Below the pieces are notes generated by a model. That model was not told where the DNA came from. It made no database searches and worked only from the letters and a program-made list of their open reading frames with translations. A stretch of DNA of 64,000 nucleotides, from NCBI GenBank assembly GCA_017979445.1, contig CM030704.1:17343658-17407657 (forward strand). Direction: 5' to 3'. A program made the position numbers and the translations under genes. Below, one piece after another: positions 33,460-44,967 of this stretch. Position 1 is the stretch's first letter, and each line of letters starts with the position of its first letter. The stretch comes from Akebia trifoliata. Lineage: Eukaryota > Streptophyta > Magnoliopsida > Ranunculales > Lardizabalaceae.

Positions 33460-33839
33460 TTAGTTAAGTCCGTAGGGGGCATATATAGCTTTATTACATA
33501 AAAGTAGTTGATATCATAGAGTGATATAAGAAATTCAATATCCAAGCTCACTAGTAGTTCTGTATTGAGATCATTAGTTCTTCTATGTCTAGAAGTCCAT
33601 AGAGCCAAATAAGCTTAGGATAAGATTCTAGCTTCATTCTGTTAATAATGAAAATGGTATCCAATACTAAATTTCGGGTTAAGATAGTAGTTAAAAATTA
33701 TGTAAAAATAATTTTTGACCTTATTTTGATAAGTGTCTTGTTGCGGATAAATACAAATTAAATAAGTAGATGAGACATAGACCGAGGGATAGGCTAAGTC
33801 GTAGTAGAAACGGGACAAGTTTCAGATCAAACTACTAAT
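33460..33839 (+). other. Leader of element C
   Basis: Leader sequence similar to that of element I at 6110-6430, including TCCATAGAGCC and a GATAA-ACAAATTAAATA segment before the deletion point. No coding sequence. Confidence 0.5.
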
Positions 33840-35720
33840 CTGATAGTACTATTGATGTAAAAAGTGTGATATTATTTGGATGGTGTGTTTGAGTAATAAT
33901 AGAGAAGTTTGGTTAATAGAAAGTGTTTATTTCTTTTCCAATTTGGAGTGATTAGAATAGTAGTGTTAGTGTACTACATTATGTTAGTATGTTTTATGAA
34001 AAGTTAAGGATTTAGTGCGGCAGTGTGTGTGTGTAAGAATTTTAAGTAGCAATGATTTGGAGTGAAGGTGTGATGACAAGTAAAGCAGTGAGGTTGTAGT
34101 TGTAAACCTATAGTGGGTGGTAAGAAATGATGATAAGTGAATTTGTAACAAAAACTATAATGTTTGTGTGAGTGTGAGCAATGGATTGAAGGTGTGATGT
34201 ATAATGAGTGGTGAATTGTGAAGGGGAGTTAGAATTAGCAAAAGGGATGTTGAGAAGAATAAAAAGAGTTTATATTTTTTATATGATGCAAAAGGTTATG
34301 GTTGCATGACAAAAGTGAATTGTTATGATAATTGATGTAGTAAAAAAAATGGTTGTGGTGTAATTATGTGTGAGTAGAAAAGTAGTTGAGTATTATATTG
34401 AACAAATATGTTAATGTTAGCAATAGATTATGTGTGATAATAAGGTAGTGTGGGTGGTATGTATAGTTTGCAATGGTGTGTTAGTGGTGCATGAAGTTGA
34501 AAGTTAAGTTGGCAAGATATACGTAAAATGTATATGTTAGTGCAAAGTGTAAAAAAGTGTGCATAACAATAGATGTTTGTAAAAATATGAACAAGGAGGA
34601 TTAGAATAATAGTGAAGTAGTAAGAGTGGTAATGTGTGATCAATTGAAGAAAAGAGATTTGTATTCAATATGACAAGGAATCATAATGGAGAATATATAT
34701 GTGTCATGAATGTATATATTAATACAAGTATGGTTTGTTTAATGCAGAAGGTACAGTGGTGGTAAGATAAAAAAGCGTGAGGAAATAATGTTATGGAATA
34801 TTGAATTGAATGTAAAGATACTAATGTATTTTGAGTAGGGATTTTAATGCAATTTACGAATTTATTGTTAATGTATATGTGTATTATAGTAGGGTGTATA
34901 TTAAGTGTTGGATGTTGTGTATTATTTTGTTAGTAATTATTAAATGGTGTGTAAATAGTAGTGGTGTGTTTGCAGTAAGACTATGTATTGAAGAGTGATA
35001 TTCATTGTGAGTGTGAGTAAAACATAATAGATGGTATGATGATGTATAAGTTTGTTTGAAAAAAATAATAAAAGGAAGTATAGTATTATAGAGTGATATT
35101 TGATAGGTGAAATAGTGTGACATGTTAAGGTATAGAGTAAATAGTTTGTGGATGCAGTTAATTATGGTGTAATTGGTAAGAGAAGTAAAGGTAAAATATA
35201 GAGAAGATGTGAAAGGGTTGTTGTTAGCAGAGATTGTTAGCAAATTTGTGTAAGGTGTGTTGATTGTTGTTTTATGATTACACAAATAATGAATTAGTCA
35301 TAGTATGAGTTTAATTTGGGGTGATTACTTGATGAATGTATAGGTAACAAAAGGTTTATGAGTTGAAAATGATATTGGTTTGAAAATAAAAATATATGAT
35401 AATTGAAGATAAGTGTTGTTTATTGTATTTGTTGTGTTAATGAAGTGGTAATGAAGCTTGATAAAGTATGTTGGGTGATTGGAGAGAGAGTACAAATTAG
35501 AATAGTTGGCAAGGTAAATTTAAGATTTGTGCAATATGACAGGTCATGTAATTGTAAATTTAATTGTGTATGCTAAAGTGGGTTATGAGGTAAATTTTGA
35601 AGGTATTGTGTGTGGTAGTAAATAGTAATGTACTACTAATTAGGTGATTGACTAGTACTCTTGGCGACCAAAGGCTGAGTGTAACTGTGAATGTTAAGTA
35701 TAAGTAAAATATGAGAGTGA
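33840..35720. repeat. Cytosine-poor, TG-rich block replacing gag-pol of element C
   Basis: Over about 1.9 kb the plus strand holds very little C and is dominated by T, A and G, with many TGTG and GTGTGAG words. It begins after the leader and ends before the integrase C-terminus. Minus-strand frames of 71 and 133 codons occur (34428-34643, 34884-35285), but they are expected when G is almost absent, because only TAA can then act as stop. No known domain is seen. Confidence 0.7.
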
Positions 35721-35739
35721 ATTTGCCTAGTAAGTATGG

Positions 35740-36051
35740 TGGTAAAAGGTTATGTGGTTTTACAAATTAATTCTACCACCACAGCTTGAATAGATTCATG
35801 ATGTGTTCCACATGTCCATACTGAAGGAATATTTGTTAGATCATTTACATGTGATTGATTTGCAAAATTTATAGGTAGATGAAGACGTGTCCTATAAGGA
35901 AGGTGCAATACAGATACTTGACAGGAGAGTAAAGAAACTCATATCCAAATATATTCCTCTGGTCAAAGTACTATGGAGACACCACAACATGGAAGAAGTC
36001 ACATAGAAAAAAGAGACAGAGATACAGACCAAGTATCCAGAACTATCCTGA
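35740..36051 (+). pseudogene. Integrase C-terminus and chromodomain of element C
   Basis: ILPPQLE, then VFHMSILKEYL, belongs to the gypsy integrase C-terminal domain. AIQILDRRVKKLISKYIPLV, then KVLWRHHNMEEVT, is the integrase-linked chromodomain, very close to the one in element I. Stops occur in both halves. The rest of pol is missing. Confidence 0.75.
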
Positions 36052-36090
36052 GATTAAGGTATAATTTCAATTTTGAAGACGAAATTTTTA

Positions 36091-36104
36091 TTAAGGGGGA
36101 AGAA
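36091..36104 (+). promoter_or_regulatory. Polypurine tract of element C
   Basis: TTAAGGGGGAAGAA directly before the 3' LTR start TGTAATATATTGAG. Confidence 0.75.
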
Positions 36105-38887
36105 TGTAATATATTGAGTTTTTAATTCATATCTTGAGGAAAATCAGATAGAAAATTCTGAAAGTGGGACTTTAAGGTAAAACTTTCGAATTTTGGGTAA
36201 AACTTTCAGATTTTGTTATGTTCACTTTTAATCAAATCTGACCATATCATTGGATTCAAAATGGTCAACAAATGTATTTTAACCTATAAGTATACTCAAA
36301 TTTGAGTTCGAATAAAAAAATTGTAAATCCTCAATTTTCGAGTTGGACGAGGTCAAATAAGTAAATTTTTGCTAAAACGAAAATTGAAAGAATCCGATCA
36401 CACCATTAGGTACATAATAAAAAATTATAAAAAAAAATTTAGTATTCACTCATCAGTTTAAGAGTCCGAAAAAATGAATTATTGTCAAAACGAAAATAAG
36501 TGTGAAAATACTAATTTCGTTTTAATATTTTATTTATATAAAAGATAAAGTTTTTTATTTTCATTATCGACCCAACCCGTAAAAAACTAGTAGCCAAAGG
36601 AAGTTTTAAAAATGTGATTTTTTCAACGTCTTTGAATTCGATTTCATCACGATCGAGACTTTGTTGACCGTCGGCCAAGAAGGGAAAATGGTCTGCGATG
36701 TTAAACTCTACAAATCCAGTCCATTATTTGTTTTCTCTCTTTCTCTTCTCCTTTTTCACATTTCATCAAAAATCAGTCAAACTATAATGTGGGTTTCGAC
36801 CCTTTCAACCTATTATTTCATCAACTTAAAATTCAAATCGTTTTTCATCGATGAAGGGAGAAAAGACGTTGTCATCAAGATTTTTGAAATCACAGGACTC
36901 TTTTAAAAATCAACGGCATCGAAATCTAATTTTCTCAATTTTTGTACTATTTGCCTAGATTTTCATACTAATTGCCTCAATTTTCGTGTATATTCTTCAA
37001 TTCTAACGGTCAAAAAGTAGTAAGGATTTATGATTCTTACTAGTAATTGTAAATTTTGAAAATACATTTATGATTTTTATAAATCTTGCGATTTTATTTC
37101 AAAGCGTAGGATTTTCTTCATTTATTTAAAATTCATTAGAAATATAAGTGTTTGATGTGTTTGTTTTATAATAATTTATATTCGGTCCAATGTCATGTCT
37201 AGGACCCCGTTTTGATCCAAATTTTATAGTTTTTCAATTTAAATGATTTAGTGAATTTTAAAAATTAAAAATGATTTGATAATAAAGGAATTTACATTGA
37301 TTTAATAAATATCGAAAAAAAAAGAATAAAGTGATAAAATTGTAAAATATCAAAATCACACCCGAGGAGTAATATCTATATTTTACATGATTGTGATATG
37401 TGTGGGTTGATGAACGGATATCCAGTGGTAATTTACTTTCTATTGTCATAATGTGACTTGCATGTTTATTTATTTTATGTTAGCATAAGACATTGTTTAA
37501 ATTTATGTATTGTTATTTAATTTATCCGAGGTGGGAATAGTTGAATGGTAGGAAATTGGATATCCATGCTCTATTCTTTAATATTAATTTCTTATTTGTT
37601 TTCAAAGAAAAAAATGATATGTATATGTAACTATTTTGTGAATTGTTAAAGAACTTGCGAATGCTTGAAGGGATAGTCCGTCATATCATCCAGAGTGATA
37701 TATTATCTTGAGATGTACAGTAGGGACAACCAAACTCATATGTGGTATGAGACGCGTATGAAAGTGATGTCATAAATAGAATTCGATTTTATTATTTTCT
37801 ATCTTTTTTTAATGAACGTGTAATGTAAAGGCGGGTCACGAGTGGAGATGTATAATAAGAATCACATGCATGCCTCTGATAAGAATAAACGAAGATAGCT
37901 AGTTAAGGATCACTAATAGTCTAAAGTAATCGAACGTCTTGACATGTAGAGAAGAGACCTAAATATTATGTCACATCAAACGGCCAACCTGAGCCAAATA
38001 AATGATCATCCAAGTGTGGTAAATTGCATCGATCGACCACAAAATCAGGAACTAAAGATGGAGTTCCACACCGATAAAATACTAGAGCACAATCCCAACT
38101 TTCTAATTCAATGACTCCATCATGTGCATTATGTATCTGTTGCATTATTTTGAATTATAACATGAAAATCATGTTTTCTGTTTCAAGTTTATCAATTAGA
38201 GTTGTATAAAAAGAAAATGTTGTAATATGAGTACTATTGATTGATGTAATGTAAATTTTAACTGTTTAGTTAGTCATCCCTGGTTATATGTACTAGTTAA
38301 TCATAGTTTATCTTATAAAATTTTGAATGTATTAAAATGATTAAGAATGCTTACTTGTTCATACTTGGAAAGGTTATTAGTCGAAATTGTTTGTTTACCT
38401 ACTAGGTAATCTGTGTTACTCACCCTTTCCTTCTCTATTTTTTTAAGTTTCAAATCTTACACTTAACGAGGCAGATGTAGAGTACACTAGTGAGAATTAT
38501 CTGGTGGGTTAGATAGATGACTTTACCAAGGTTAAATAAACAAATAGAGTCCTCCTAGTGATGTTAGTTCATCCAAGTTGTATTATGGGTTTTAGTTGAA
38601 CTTTAGGAATTTGTTAGAGAAAGAGATTTCTGTAAAATCCTGTATATTATTTACTTTATCCACACTTTGATCTACTTTACGTTAGTAGATGTATATAGAC
38701 TTCCACTGCTTGCTTATTTAATGTATATATATAGGGTATTATTGATATCATTTATCAAGTGAAACAGGTATTTGAGTGCCTTGGAATGCTAATATAAATA
38801 GAGGAAATCATTCCAAAATTTTGATGAGCCACTTAGTGCCTCGAGATCTGACATAGGGTGTTGTGTTAGGGTTTCGGAAGTGCCACA
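36105..38887 (+). repeat. 3' LTR of element C
   Basis: 2783 bp, starting TGTAATATATTGAGTTTTTA and ending TTTCGGAAGTGCCACA. TATA box at 36535-36544. A frame at 36661-36906 (VGQEGKMVCDVKLYKSSPL) parallels the one in the 5' LTR. The two LTRs differ by many substitutions, so C is an older insertion than B by eye. Confidence 0.9.
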
Positions 38888-39355
38888 GTGATTATAGAAT
38901 CTGATCTAAAAACTGAACGAGAGAGTAAGTTGTTGAAAGTGTTGAGAAAAGTATGTCATTTACCTGTCAAGTTAGAACATAAAGCCTATTGGGAAATTAA
39001 ACGCCTTAATTTTGATCTTGATAAAGCATGAGAGCATAGGAAACTCCAACTCAATGAATTGGAGAAAATTAGGAATGATAATTATGATAATGCTAGGAGA
39101 TATAAAGAGAGGATGAAGATGATGCATGATAAACTCATACCACACAAAAAGTTCCATACGAGTCAAGAAGTGTTACTATATAACACTAGACTCCATCTAT
39201 TCCTCAGATGGACTAGACCTTTCATAGTTTACATTATTCACCCACATGGTACAATTGGATCCAAAATCTTAAGAATGAGTCAGTTTTACAAGTCAATTGA
39301 TAGAGAATTAGACCCTATCTTGAGTACTTTGTCATATAAGATAAGGAAACTCCCT
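38888..39355 (+). pseudogene. Athila pre-RT/integrase fusion relic (element D)
   Basis: Directly after element C the reading gives VIIESDLKTERESKLLKVLR, the segment just before reverse transcriptase. It then runs straight into VCHLPVKLEHKAYWEIKRLN, FDLDKA, LQLNELEKIRNDNYDNARRY and FHDK-like text of the Athila integrase C-terminus. RT, RNase H and most of integrase are therefore deleted at about 38950. An open frame covers 39059-39472, but similarity is only clear to about 39250, and past 39360 the sequence belongs to element E. Confidence 0.75.
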
Positions 39356-39479
39356 TGGACAACTCCAATTTTCATACTCCAAGTAATTCATCGTTTATAT
39401 AACTTTAAGACAACAATCAGCTCACATTATACCAATTCCTCATCAATCTTTATCAATAATTCTTTCACTTAATCATATT

Positions 39480-40170
39480 AATATCAATTATTGCACGTAC
39501 ATAGTCACATTACTAGTTCAACAAATAGTCTTCATCTTCTCATACTCTTCAACCCTCCTAACACCTAAAACATATTCATTAATTAACAACACACACGTTA
39601 CTATCCACCCCTTTTTATACCCGCCTTGTTCTCAAAACTACCTTCTCTATCTAACTCTTACCTACTGGAATTCTATCTCTTTAGCAATATTTTTTTAACT
39701 TATACTATCATCAAATCCAACACGCTTCCCCATTCATAAATTTATTTCTTACCTCTCCTAATGAAACGCATCTTTCACACATCAAGTTTACCTCCAAATA
39801 CTGGTTCATTTGTGTCACATATAAAATTTAAGTTTTTGAGTGACCACCTCCATTTTGTAGGTTCCTACTTAATCTCTCAAAAATCTCATTCTTTCTTCAC
39901 AAGGTATCATTCTAAATATCACTTATCCAAACATACTTTTAGCCTTTATTCACACAATCTCAACCATATATTATTTCCATGTTATAATTACATTTATCCC
40001 CACAACACACATTTTCACTCATGATATTTCTTTCCTACCCTACTCTACTATGCCTATCTTATGAACATTCTTTGTCCCAAGGTACTCAATAACTTTTAGA
40101 CAATCATAATCTTCTAGTGGCATAGATATTTTTATCACTTAGCCTGTCTCGGTAATTTATAACTCTAGTA
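39480..40170. repeat. Guanine-poor block of element E
   Basis: The plus strand has very few G and is rich in A, C and T, the mirror of the C-poor block at 33840-35720. In element sense (minus strand) it is C-poor too, so both Tekay relatives carry this composition downstream of the leader or gag. No coding sequence. Confidence 0.55.
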
Positions 40171-40330
40171 AGGGTGTAAAATCTTAGTAAAAGTATATAA
40201 TCTAAAGGAATCAGTATTAAATAGAAATCTGATTTCTAACATTATAATTAACAATTGTACCTTCTAAAATTTCGTCGGAGATAGGTACTTCCTCCTGGGT
40301 CACAACCCTTGCTTGTGATTGTGATAAATC

Positions 40331-41347
40331 ACACTCTTTCCTGATATGTCCCACCTGACCACACACAAAACATGTCAACAATTTTGTCTTCATAGATTTC
40401 TATGGGGTGGGCAGTTAGTATACTGGAGCCTGTAATCTCTAAACCTGCCTCGTTGGTTCTCTTGGCCCTGCTAGCCTCGCTAGAGTTCCAACCGCTTTAT
40501 GACTTAGTGATGAGGGAATCCCACAATTCGATGGTGGAGTAGCGCTATATTATGGGTAAACGGATCCCGAGGCGATTGGCCTTGAATACATCGACCTTTT
40601 GGCAGGGTTTGATCTGAATGAAAGAAACGTCGGGGGTTGACTGGTCTACCCTGGGATATCTGTAATTCCATCCCTTTCGTTTTTGACCACTAGTTCAATC
40701 CGTTTGCGATGGTATAAGCATGTCATCGACCATGTTAAAATTCAGTGACCTTGTGGTTTCTTGAACTGCGCCATCTAACATCTTTCTGAGCCACGCATCT
40801 TTAATCGGTTACATCAACCTGAACATTGCACCCCTTTGTATCCCAACTTACCACATTCATAACATGCCATTACTTTTTCCTTTGACTGATTAAATATTAT
40901 ATGCTATTATTTCTTACAAAACTCCATTTCTTGAACGGGTATTTCTATAGTCTCGCTACTTATGTATGGTTATTTTCCTCGTGACTCCACTAGTTTTATA
41001 ATTGTTTACCTCTTATTAGGTTCTAGTTGCCTTTCTTCTATTAGGTTTTGAGGCAGTGACTGAACTATCCCTTTCTCTTCTCGTAGTCGTCCCCGTTTTG
41101 GGATATTTACTATTGAATCCTTTTGGAAATTATCCTTAAGATGGTGGTCGAGCTTTTCTTCTATCCTCTCTAGTTTTTTTGTTAATTGACCCACCATGAT
41201 CATTTGAGCCTCAAAAATCTCCAATTGTCTATTTTCCATGCATGTCTGACTCTGGGATAACCCCGAGACTGCTTCTATCAACTGTTCTATCTTGGTGAGT
41301 TGACTCGACCCAGGTAGGTCTTCCCCACCAGTTTGACTCCTTGTCAT
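40331..41347 (-). pseudogene. Tekay gag pieces of element E with two zinc knuckles
   Basis: A 113-codon open frame (41006-41347) starts MTRSQTGGEDLPGSSQLTKI and continues as a coiled-coil-like region (LTKKLERIEEKLDHHLK), as at the N-terminus of Tekay Gag. After a stop, CYECGKLGYKGVQC at 40823-40864 is a knuckle with Tyr in place of His. CFVCGQVGHIRKEC at 40331-40372 is a perfect CCHC knuckle. The ~90-residue Gag core expected between N-terminus and knuckles is not visible in the short gap, so it is probably deleted. Frames change between pieces. Confidence 0.65.
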
Positions 41348-41721
41348 GGGTCCAATTGTAACGCGATTTCCTTGCCTCTTTCCTAGCCTACAAGTTCAGA
41401 AATTTTCTATTTCTTATAAACAAGACACTTCTCCGAAGTATGCCAACATCATTCTTAGGGAAAACATTAACTATTATTATAATTAAGAATCTAGTAATGA
41501 ACACCATTTTCATCACTATAGAATGAACCTAAAATCTTATCTTTGGCTTACTAGGCTCTATGAACCTCTAGACATAGAAGAATTCGCAATCCCAATATGG
41601 AATTACTGATGAGCTCGGATATCGGATTCTTAGAGACACTCTATGATTATCTCTAATGTTGTGGTATCAACATATTCTTAAAAACATAACAGATATGTAT
41701 CCCATATGGATCTAATGCTAT

Positions 41722-41733
41722 GCTCTGAAGCCA
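41722..41733 (-). promoter_or_regulatory. Degenerate initiator-Met primer binding site of element E
   Basis: Minus-strand TGGCTTCAGAGC matches TGGTATCAGAGC at 10 of 12 bases and lies two bases after the LTR end. Confidence 0.6.
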
Positions 41734-41844
41734 TATGTGGCGTCCCGTCAAACGCTAACACAAATCCCAATGCCATCTTGAAATTCAGACATGGCTCCCC
41801 CCTATTTATGTTAGCATTCCACGGAGCTCGAAAACATCATAATT

Positions 41845-42027
41845 TAATGTACCACAAATTCTGACTATATAAAAAAGTAATACAGAAATAACAGTGGAAG
41901 ATTGAAAATATCTAACACGTGAGTATATCAGAGTGCGGAAGTTTACAATATAATGTAATGTACCACAAATTCTAACTATATAAAAAGACAATACGGAAAT
42001 AACAGCAGAAGACTGAAAATATCTAAC
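41845..42027. repeat. 111-bp tandem duplication in LTR E
   Basis: TAATGTACCACAAATTCT begins at 41845 and again at 41956. The second copy is cut at 42027 by LTR F'. Confidence 0.8.
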
Positions 42028-43497
42028 TGAAAGCACCTTCGATCCGCGGGGTGTGCGGATCCACTTTTGATTTTGAGATTTGAGAGTTGCCACCTAGTTA
42101 TTACGATCTAGGAACCGAGCATTGACTCAAAATGGATAAAAATAACTAATCTTCAAAAAAAAACTAAGTCCGGGGATTACGTTACAGGGTTGGAAGGTGT
42201 TAGGCACCAACCCCGCCTAACAAATGCTGGTCTCTATTATTTTTCAAAAAAAACTACATTGCTAAAAGACCTAAAATAAATAAATAAAATAAATAGGAGA
42301 AAAATGTACCTAGATGTTCGCGACGATTTGTTCCCTCAGATCTGGTGGAGAGATTCCTCGTATCAGATTCCTTATTTCGTTTCCATCACTGAATCCGCTT
42401 CTGATCTCCAAGATGAAGTATCTACTTCCTATATCTAAGTGTTTTCTAATTTTTTAATAGATTTCTAGGTTTTTTTGAAGGGTCTTCGGGTATTTTTTGA
42501 GCAAAAGTTAGGGTTTGAATGATAGGTAAGGGGTTAGGGCTTCAAAATCAAGATTTTGAGAAGACTGAGAAGCTTTTTGACCTACTTTTTCTAGGATTTT
42601 CTTTGACCTACGAAATTAGGTTGTGGAGGCTCTATATTTATAGAGTATTTTGGAAGAATTAGGATTTGACTAAGTCTCCTTTTAGATAAGATAAATTAGG
42701 ATTTTGACTTTAGTCTTATGAGATTGACTTGTCTTTTTATATTAGGGTTTTAATTAGAATTTTGACTTAAGTCTTATGAGATTGACTTGATTTCTTCAAA
42801 TTAAGTTTTAATTAGGGTTTTGACTTAAGTCTTATGAGATTGACTTAGTTTAGATTTTTAAATTAATTTTATTAAGGTCTGACTTTATGTTAATTAATAT
42901 TTTATTCATTAATTTTGAAATTAAAAATTTTAAAAATTTAAAAATTATCGTTTTGCCCCTGAAGATAACTTTTGTGTTTCAAGTCAGTTTTCGATGTTCC
43001 AGAATGTTTTGGAATCGATTTTTCGTAAGGAATTCAATGGGATTATGGATTTGTGTTACTTATGAAATTTTTTGACGTGAAATGATTGTCAACCCTTGTG
43101 AGGGGCATTTTCATAATTTTATCGAAGTGAAAATTGGTGAAATAGTTTATTTGATTTCATTTTATTATTTTATATGTTCAAATGGGTTTTCCTAAGCGTA
43201 AGGGGGCTTTAAGGATGTTTTGATGTTAGGGGTATTTTGGTAATTTGATCATTTTTTAGTGATTTTTATCGTAAAGTTTCTTTTTGTGTGCAAAATGATG
43301 ATTTCTATGTTTTTGGGGTTATATTTTCCTAGCGTAGCGTAATTTCTACAGTTTTGTTCGTTTGAGATACATCATCCGAACTTTTGAAACATATCTAGTA
43401 ACAAAATAGAGCATTGGAATAATCAGCCATCATTGGGAATCGTCGCAATCAGGTCAACGAGTTGATTAATCAAGCAAGTTCAAAAATGGGATTCACA
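42028..43497 (-). repeat. LTR F', second copy of solo LTR F
   Basis: It runs from minus-strand TGTGAATCCCATTTTTG at 43497 to GAAGGTGCTTTCA at 42028, 1470 bp, clearly homologous to 7288-9025 but with internal losses. No matching target duplication is visible, and the flanking Tekay LTR lacks about 600 bp, so the site was rearranged after or during insertion. TATA box at 42635-42642. Confidence 0.75.
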
Positions 43498-43689
43498 ACT
43501 GTATCGCTCCCAAGCAGGATATGATATTCCTTAATAAAATCGTAGTTCCTGATTTTGTGATTGCTATTTACCACGCTTGTAGGACCATTTATCCGGCTCA
43601 GGCTATTCGTTTAACGTGACCGTAAGCAATGGGTCTCTTTTCGATGTGTCAGAACGTTTGAGTACTACAAGATTGTTAGTGATCACTAA

Positions 43690-43881
43690 TTAATCATCTT
43701 CGTCTATGCCTATCAGGCGTGCATGTGATTCCCAAAATAAACACTCTATTCGTATACGACCACCTTGGTAAAGATATAAGGGAATGGACCCGGATTCCAG
43801 TTGTGACTCCACTCTCATACGAGTCTCATACCTCGTATGAACTTGGTGGTCTCTACCGTATATCCTAGGATAGTACACCAC
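43690..43881 (-). CDS. Candidate 63-codon LTR reading frame ending LIGIDEDD (element E)
   Basis: Counterpart of 16955-17158. It starts MVYYPRIYGRDHQVHTRYET and ends ESHARLIGIDEDD. Shared blocks with the G copy are YGRD-Q-HT-Y-TRMRVESQL, GGRIR-EC and WESHARLIGI-EDD, with length differences that keep the frame. No domain is recognised and expression is unknown. Confidence 0.3.
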   Translation of the reverse strand: MVYYPRIYGRDHQVHTRYETRMRVESQLESGSIPLYLYQGGRIRIECLFWESHARLIGIDEDD

Positions 43882-44967
43882 TCAGGATGATATGATGCAC
43901 TATCCTTTCAAGTATTCACAAACTCTTTAACAGCTACAAAATAGCTACGTGTATATATATATATATATATATATCATTTTTTATTTCAAAACAAAAAAGA
44001 AATTAACAATACATGGTTGAGAATGGATATCCAGTTTTCTACCATGCAACTGTGGCCACACGACAATACTCGAAGTTTCTTGTGGTTATTAATAAGAATC
44101 GAGAGTCTCTTACACTTGTGGTTGTTGGACACGATAAGCTAGCTTGGAAATCAAGGATCGGCGGTTCGAAACTTCGAATTCAGTTGAACTTGAGTGCCAA
44201 ATGAATCAGGTTGGTTGCGGAACCCTCGATGGAGGTGTTCTTCCTCCTCTTACAACTATTGACGACCCTTCTAAATGGGTGAGTTTCTAAGTGGGTAGAA
44301 TAAAAATCCCTTTACTTATTTTGAGTGAGAACCCAAGAAAAAGAAAAGGAAATGGAGATTGGATGGGGTGAGTACATATAGCTCGACAACGCCGATAACT
44401 TTGCCTTCTTCGTCGAGGTTCAACTCGGACTTGATTGAGAGGTATCTTGCCAAAAATGGATTGAAACCCTAAGGTAGAAGAATGGCTGATTTGGGTTCTT
44501 TAGAGAAGAGAGGAAGCAATGTAATAAAACAAAGTTATCTTTCTTTTAAACAAGGGTTGGGGCATTTTTAACATTTTCTACTTATTTCTATTTTCAACGA
44601 AAGCCTAACTATTCGATCTCGAAAAATGACATATGAGTATTCCATTTTTAATAATTTTTCGTTGCGGACCTAATGGTACCATCAAATTTTTTTGATTCTC
44701 GCTCTAACAAAATTTCACTATTTTTAGTCCCACTTAACGCGAAATTCGATGATTTTATAACTTTTTCATCCGAACTCGAATTTGAACTTGCTTACATGCT
44801 AAAGTATATATTTTGAACTCTTTAAATCTAGCGGTAGAGTCAGTTTTTGTTAAAAATGAACGAAACAATATCCGAGTGTTTTACTCTAATTTCTTTCTTC
44901 AATATTTTTCTCAAAATATCACCCTTTGACTTCTTCGAGATATGAGTTGAAAATTCGAGATATTACA

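Larger units (their letters stand above)
19128..38887 (+). mobile_element. Element C: Tekay/Del chromovirus with both LTRs, carrying element B in its 5' LTR
   Basis: 5' LTR 19128-33445 (2.80 kb once element B is removed), Met-type primer site, a 2.66 kb internal region, polypurine tract, 3' LTR 36105-38887 (2.78 kb). The flanks ATGAT (19123-19127) and GTGAT (38888-38892) match at 4 of 5 bases. The internal region lacks gag, protease, RT and most of integrase; only the integrase C-terminus and chromodomain remain at 35740-36051. The place of gag-pol is taken by about 1.9 kb of cytosine-poor DNA. It is therefore non-autonomous. C lies between the pre-RT linker and integrase pieces of Athila D. 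Confidence 0.85.
11140..39355 (+). mobile_element. Element D: broken Athila-lineage Ty3/gypsy element hosting H, G, C and B
   Basis: Pieces of one Athila-type gag-pol occur in order on the plus strand: leader and gag start (to 11594), gag zinc-finger and C-terminal part (13930-14698), gag end, protease and the pre-RT linker (18144-19127), and integrase C-terminus (38888-39355). Between them lie a Tekay LTR piece (H), a Tekay solo LTR (G) and Tekay element C, which itself carries Ogre-like B. The linker before RT appears to join integrase directly after C, so RT, RNase H and most of integrase were deleted from D. Stops and frameshifts are frequent. Confidence 0.65.
39360..44967 (-). mobile_element. 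Element E: minus-strand Tekay-type element, 5' LTR, gag pieces and truncated interior
   Basis: Read on the minus strand: 5' LTR 44967-41736, a degenerate Met primer site, leader, gag pieces 41347-40331, then a guanine-poor stretch (plus strand) at about 39480-40170 resembling the reverse of the C-poor block of element C. No 3' LTR is seen. The left end abuts the Athila integrase piece near 39360. The LTR carries LTR F' and a 111-bp tandem duplication. Confidence 0.7.
41736..44967 (-). repeat. 5' LTR of element E, rearranged
   Basis: Minus-strand start TGTAATATCTCGAATTTTC at 44967, end GGGACGCCACA at 41736. Compared with solo LTR G it lacks about 1.2 kb before the TA run (junction near 44070) and about 600 bp at the place where LTR F' sits. 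It keeps the LIGIDEDD frame (43690-43881), the TA run (about 43950-43973) and the LDEEGKVIG-type segment near 44410. Confidence 0.8.

Noticed and set aside
39761..40024. Plus-strand frame of 87 codons in element E
   Set aside because: The region is G-poor, so TAG and TGA stops are rare and long frames are expected by chance.
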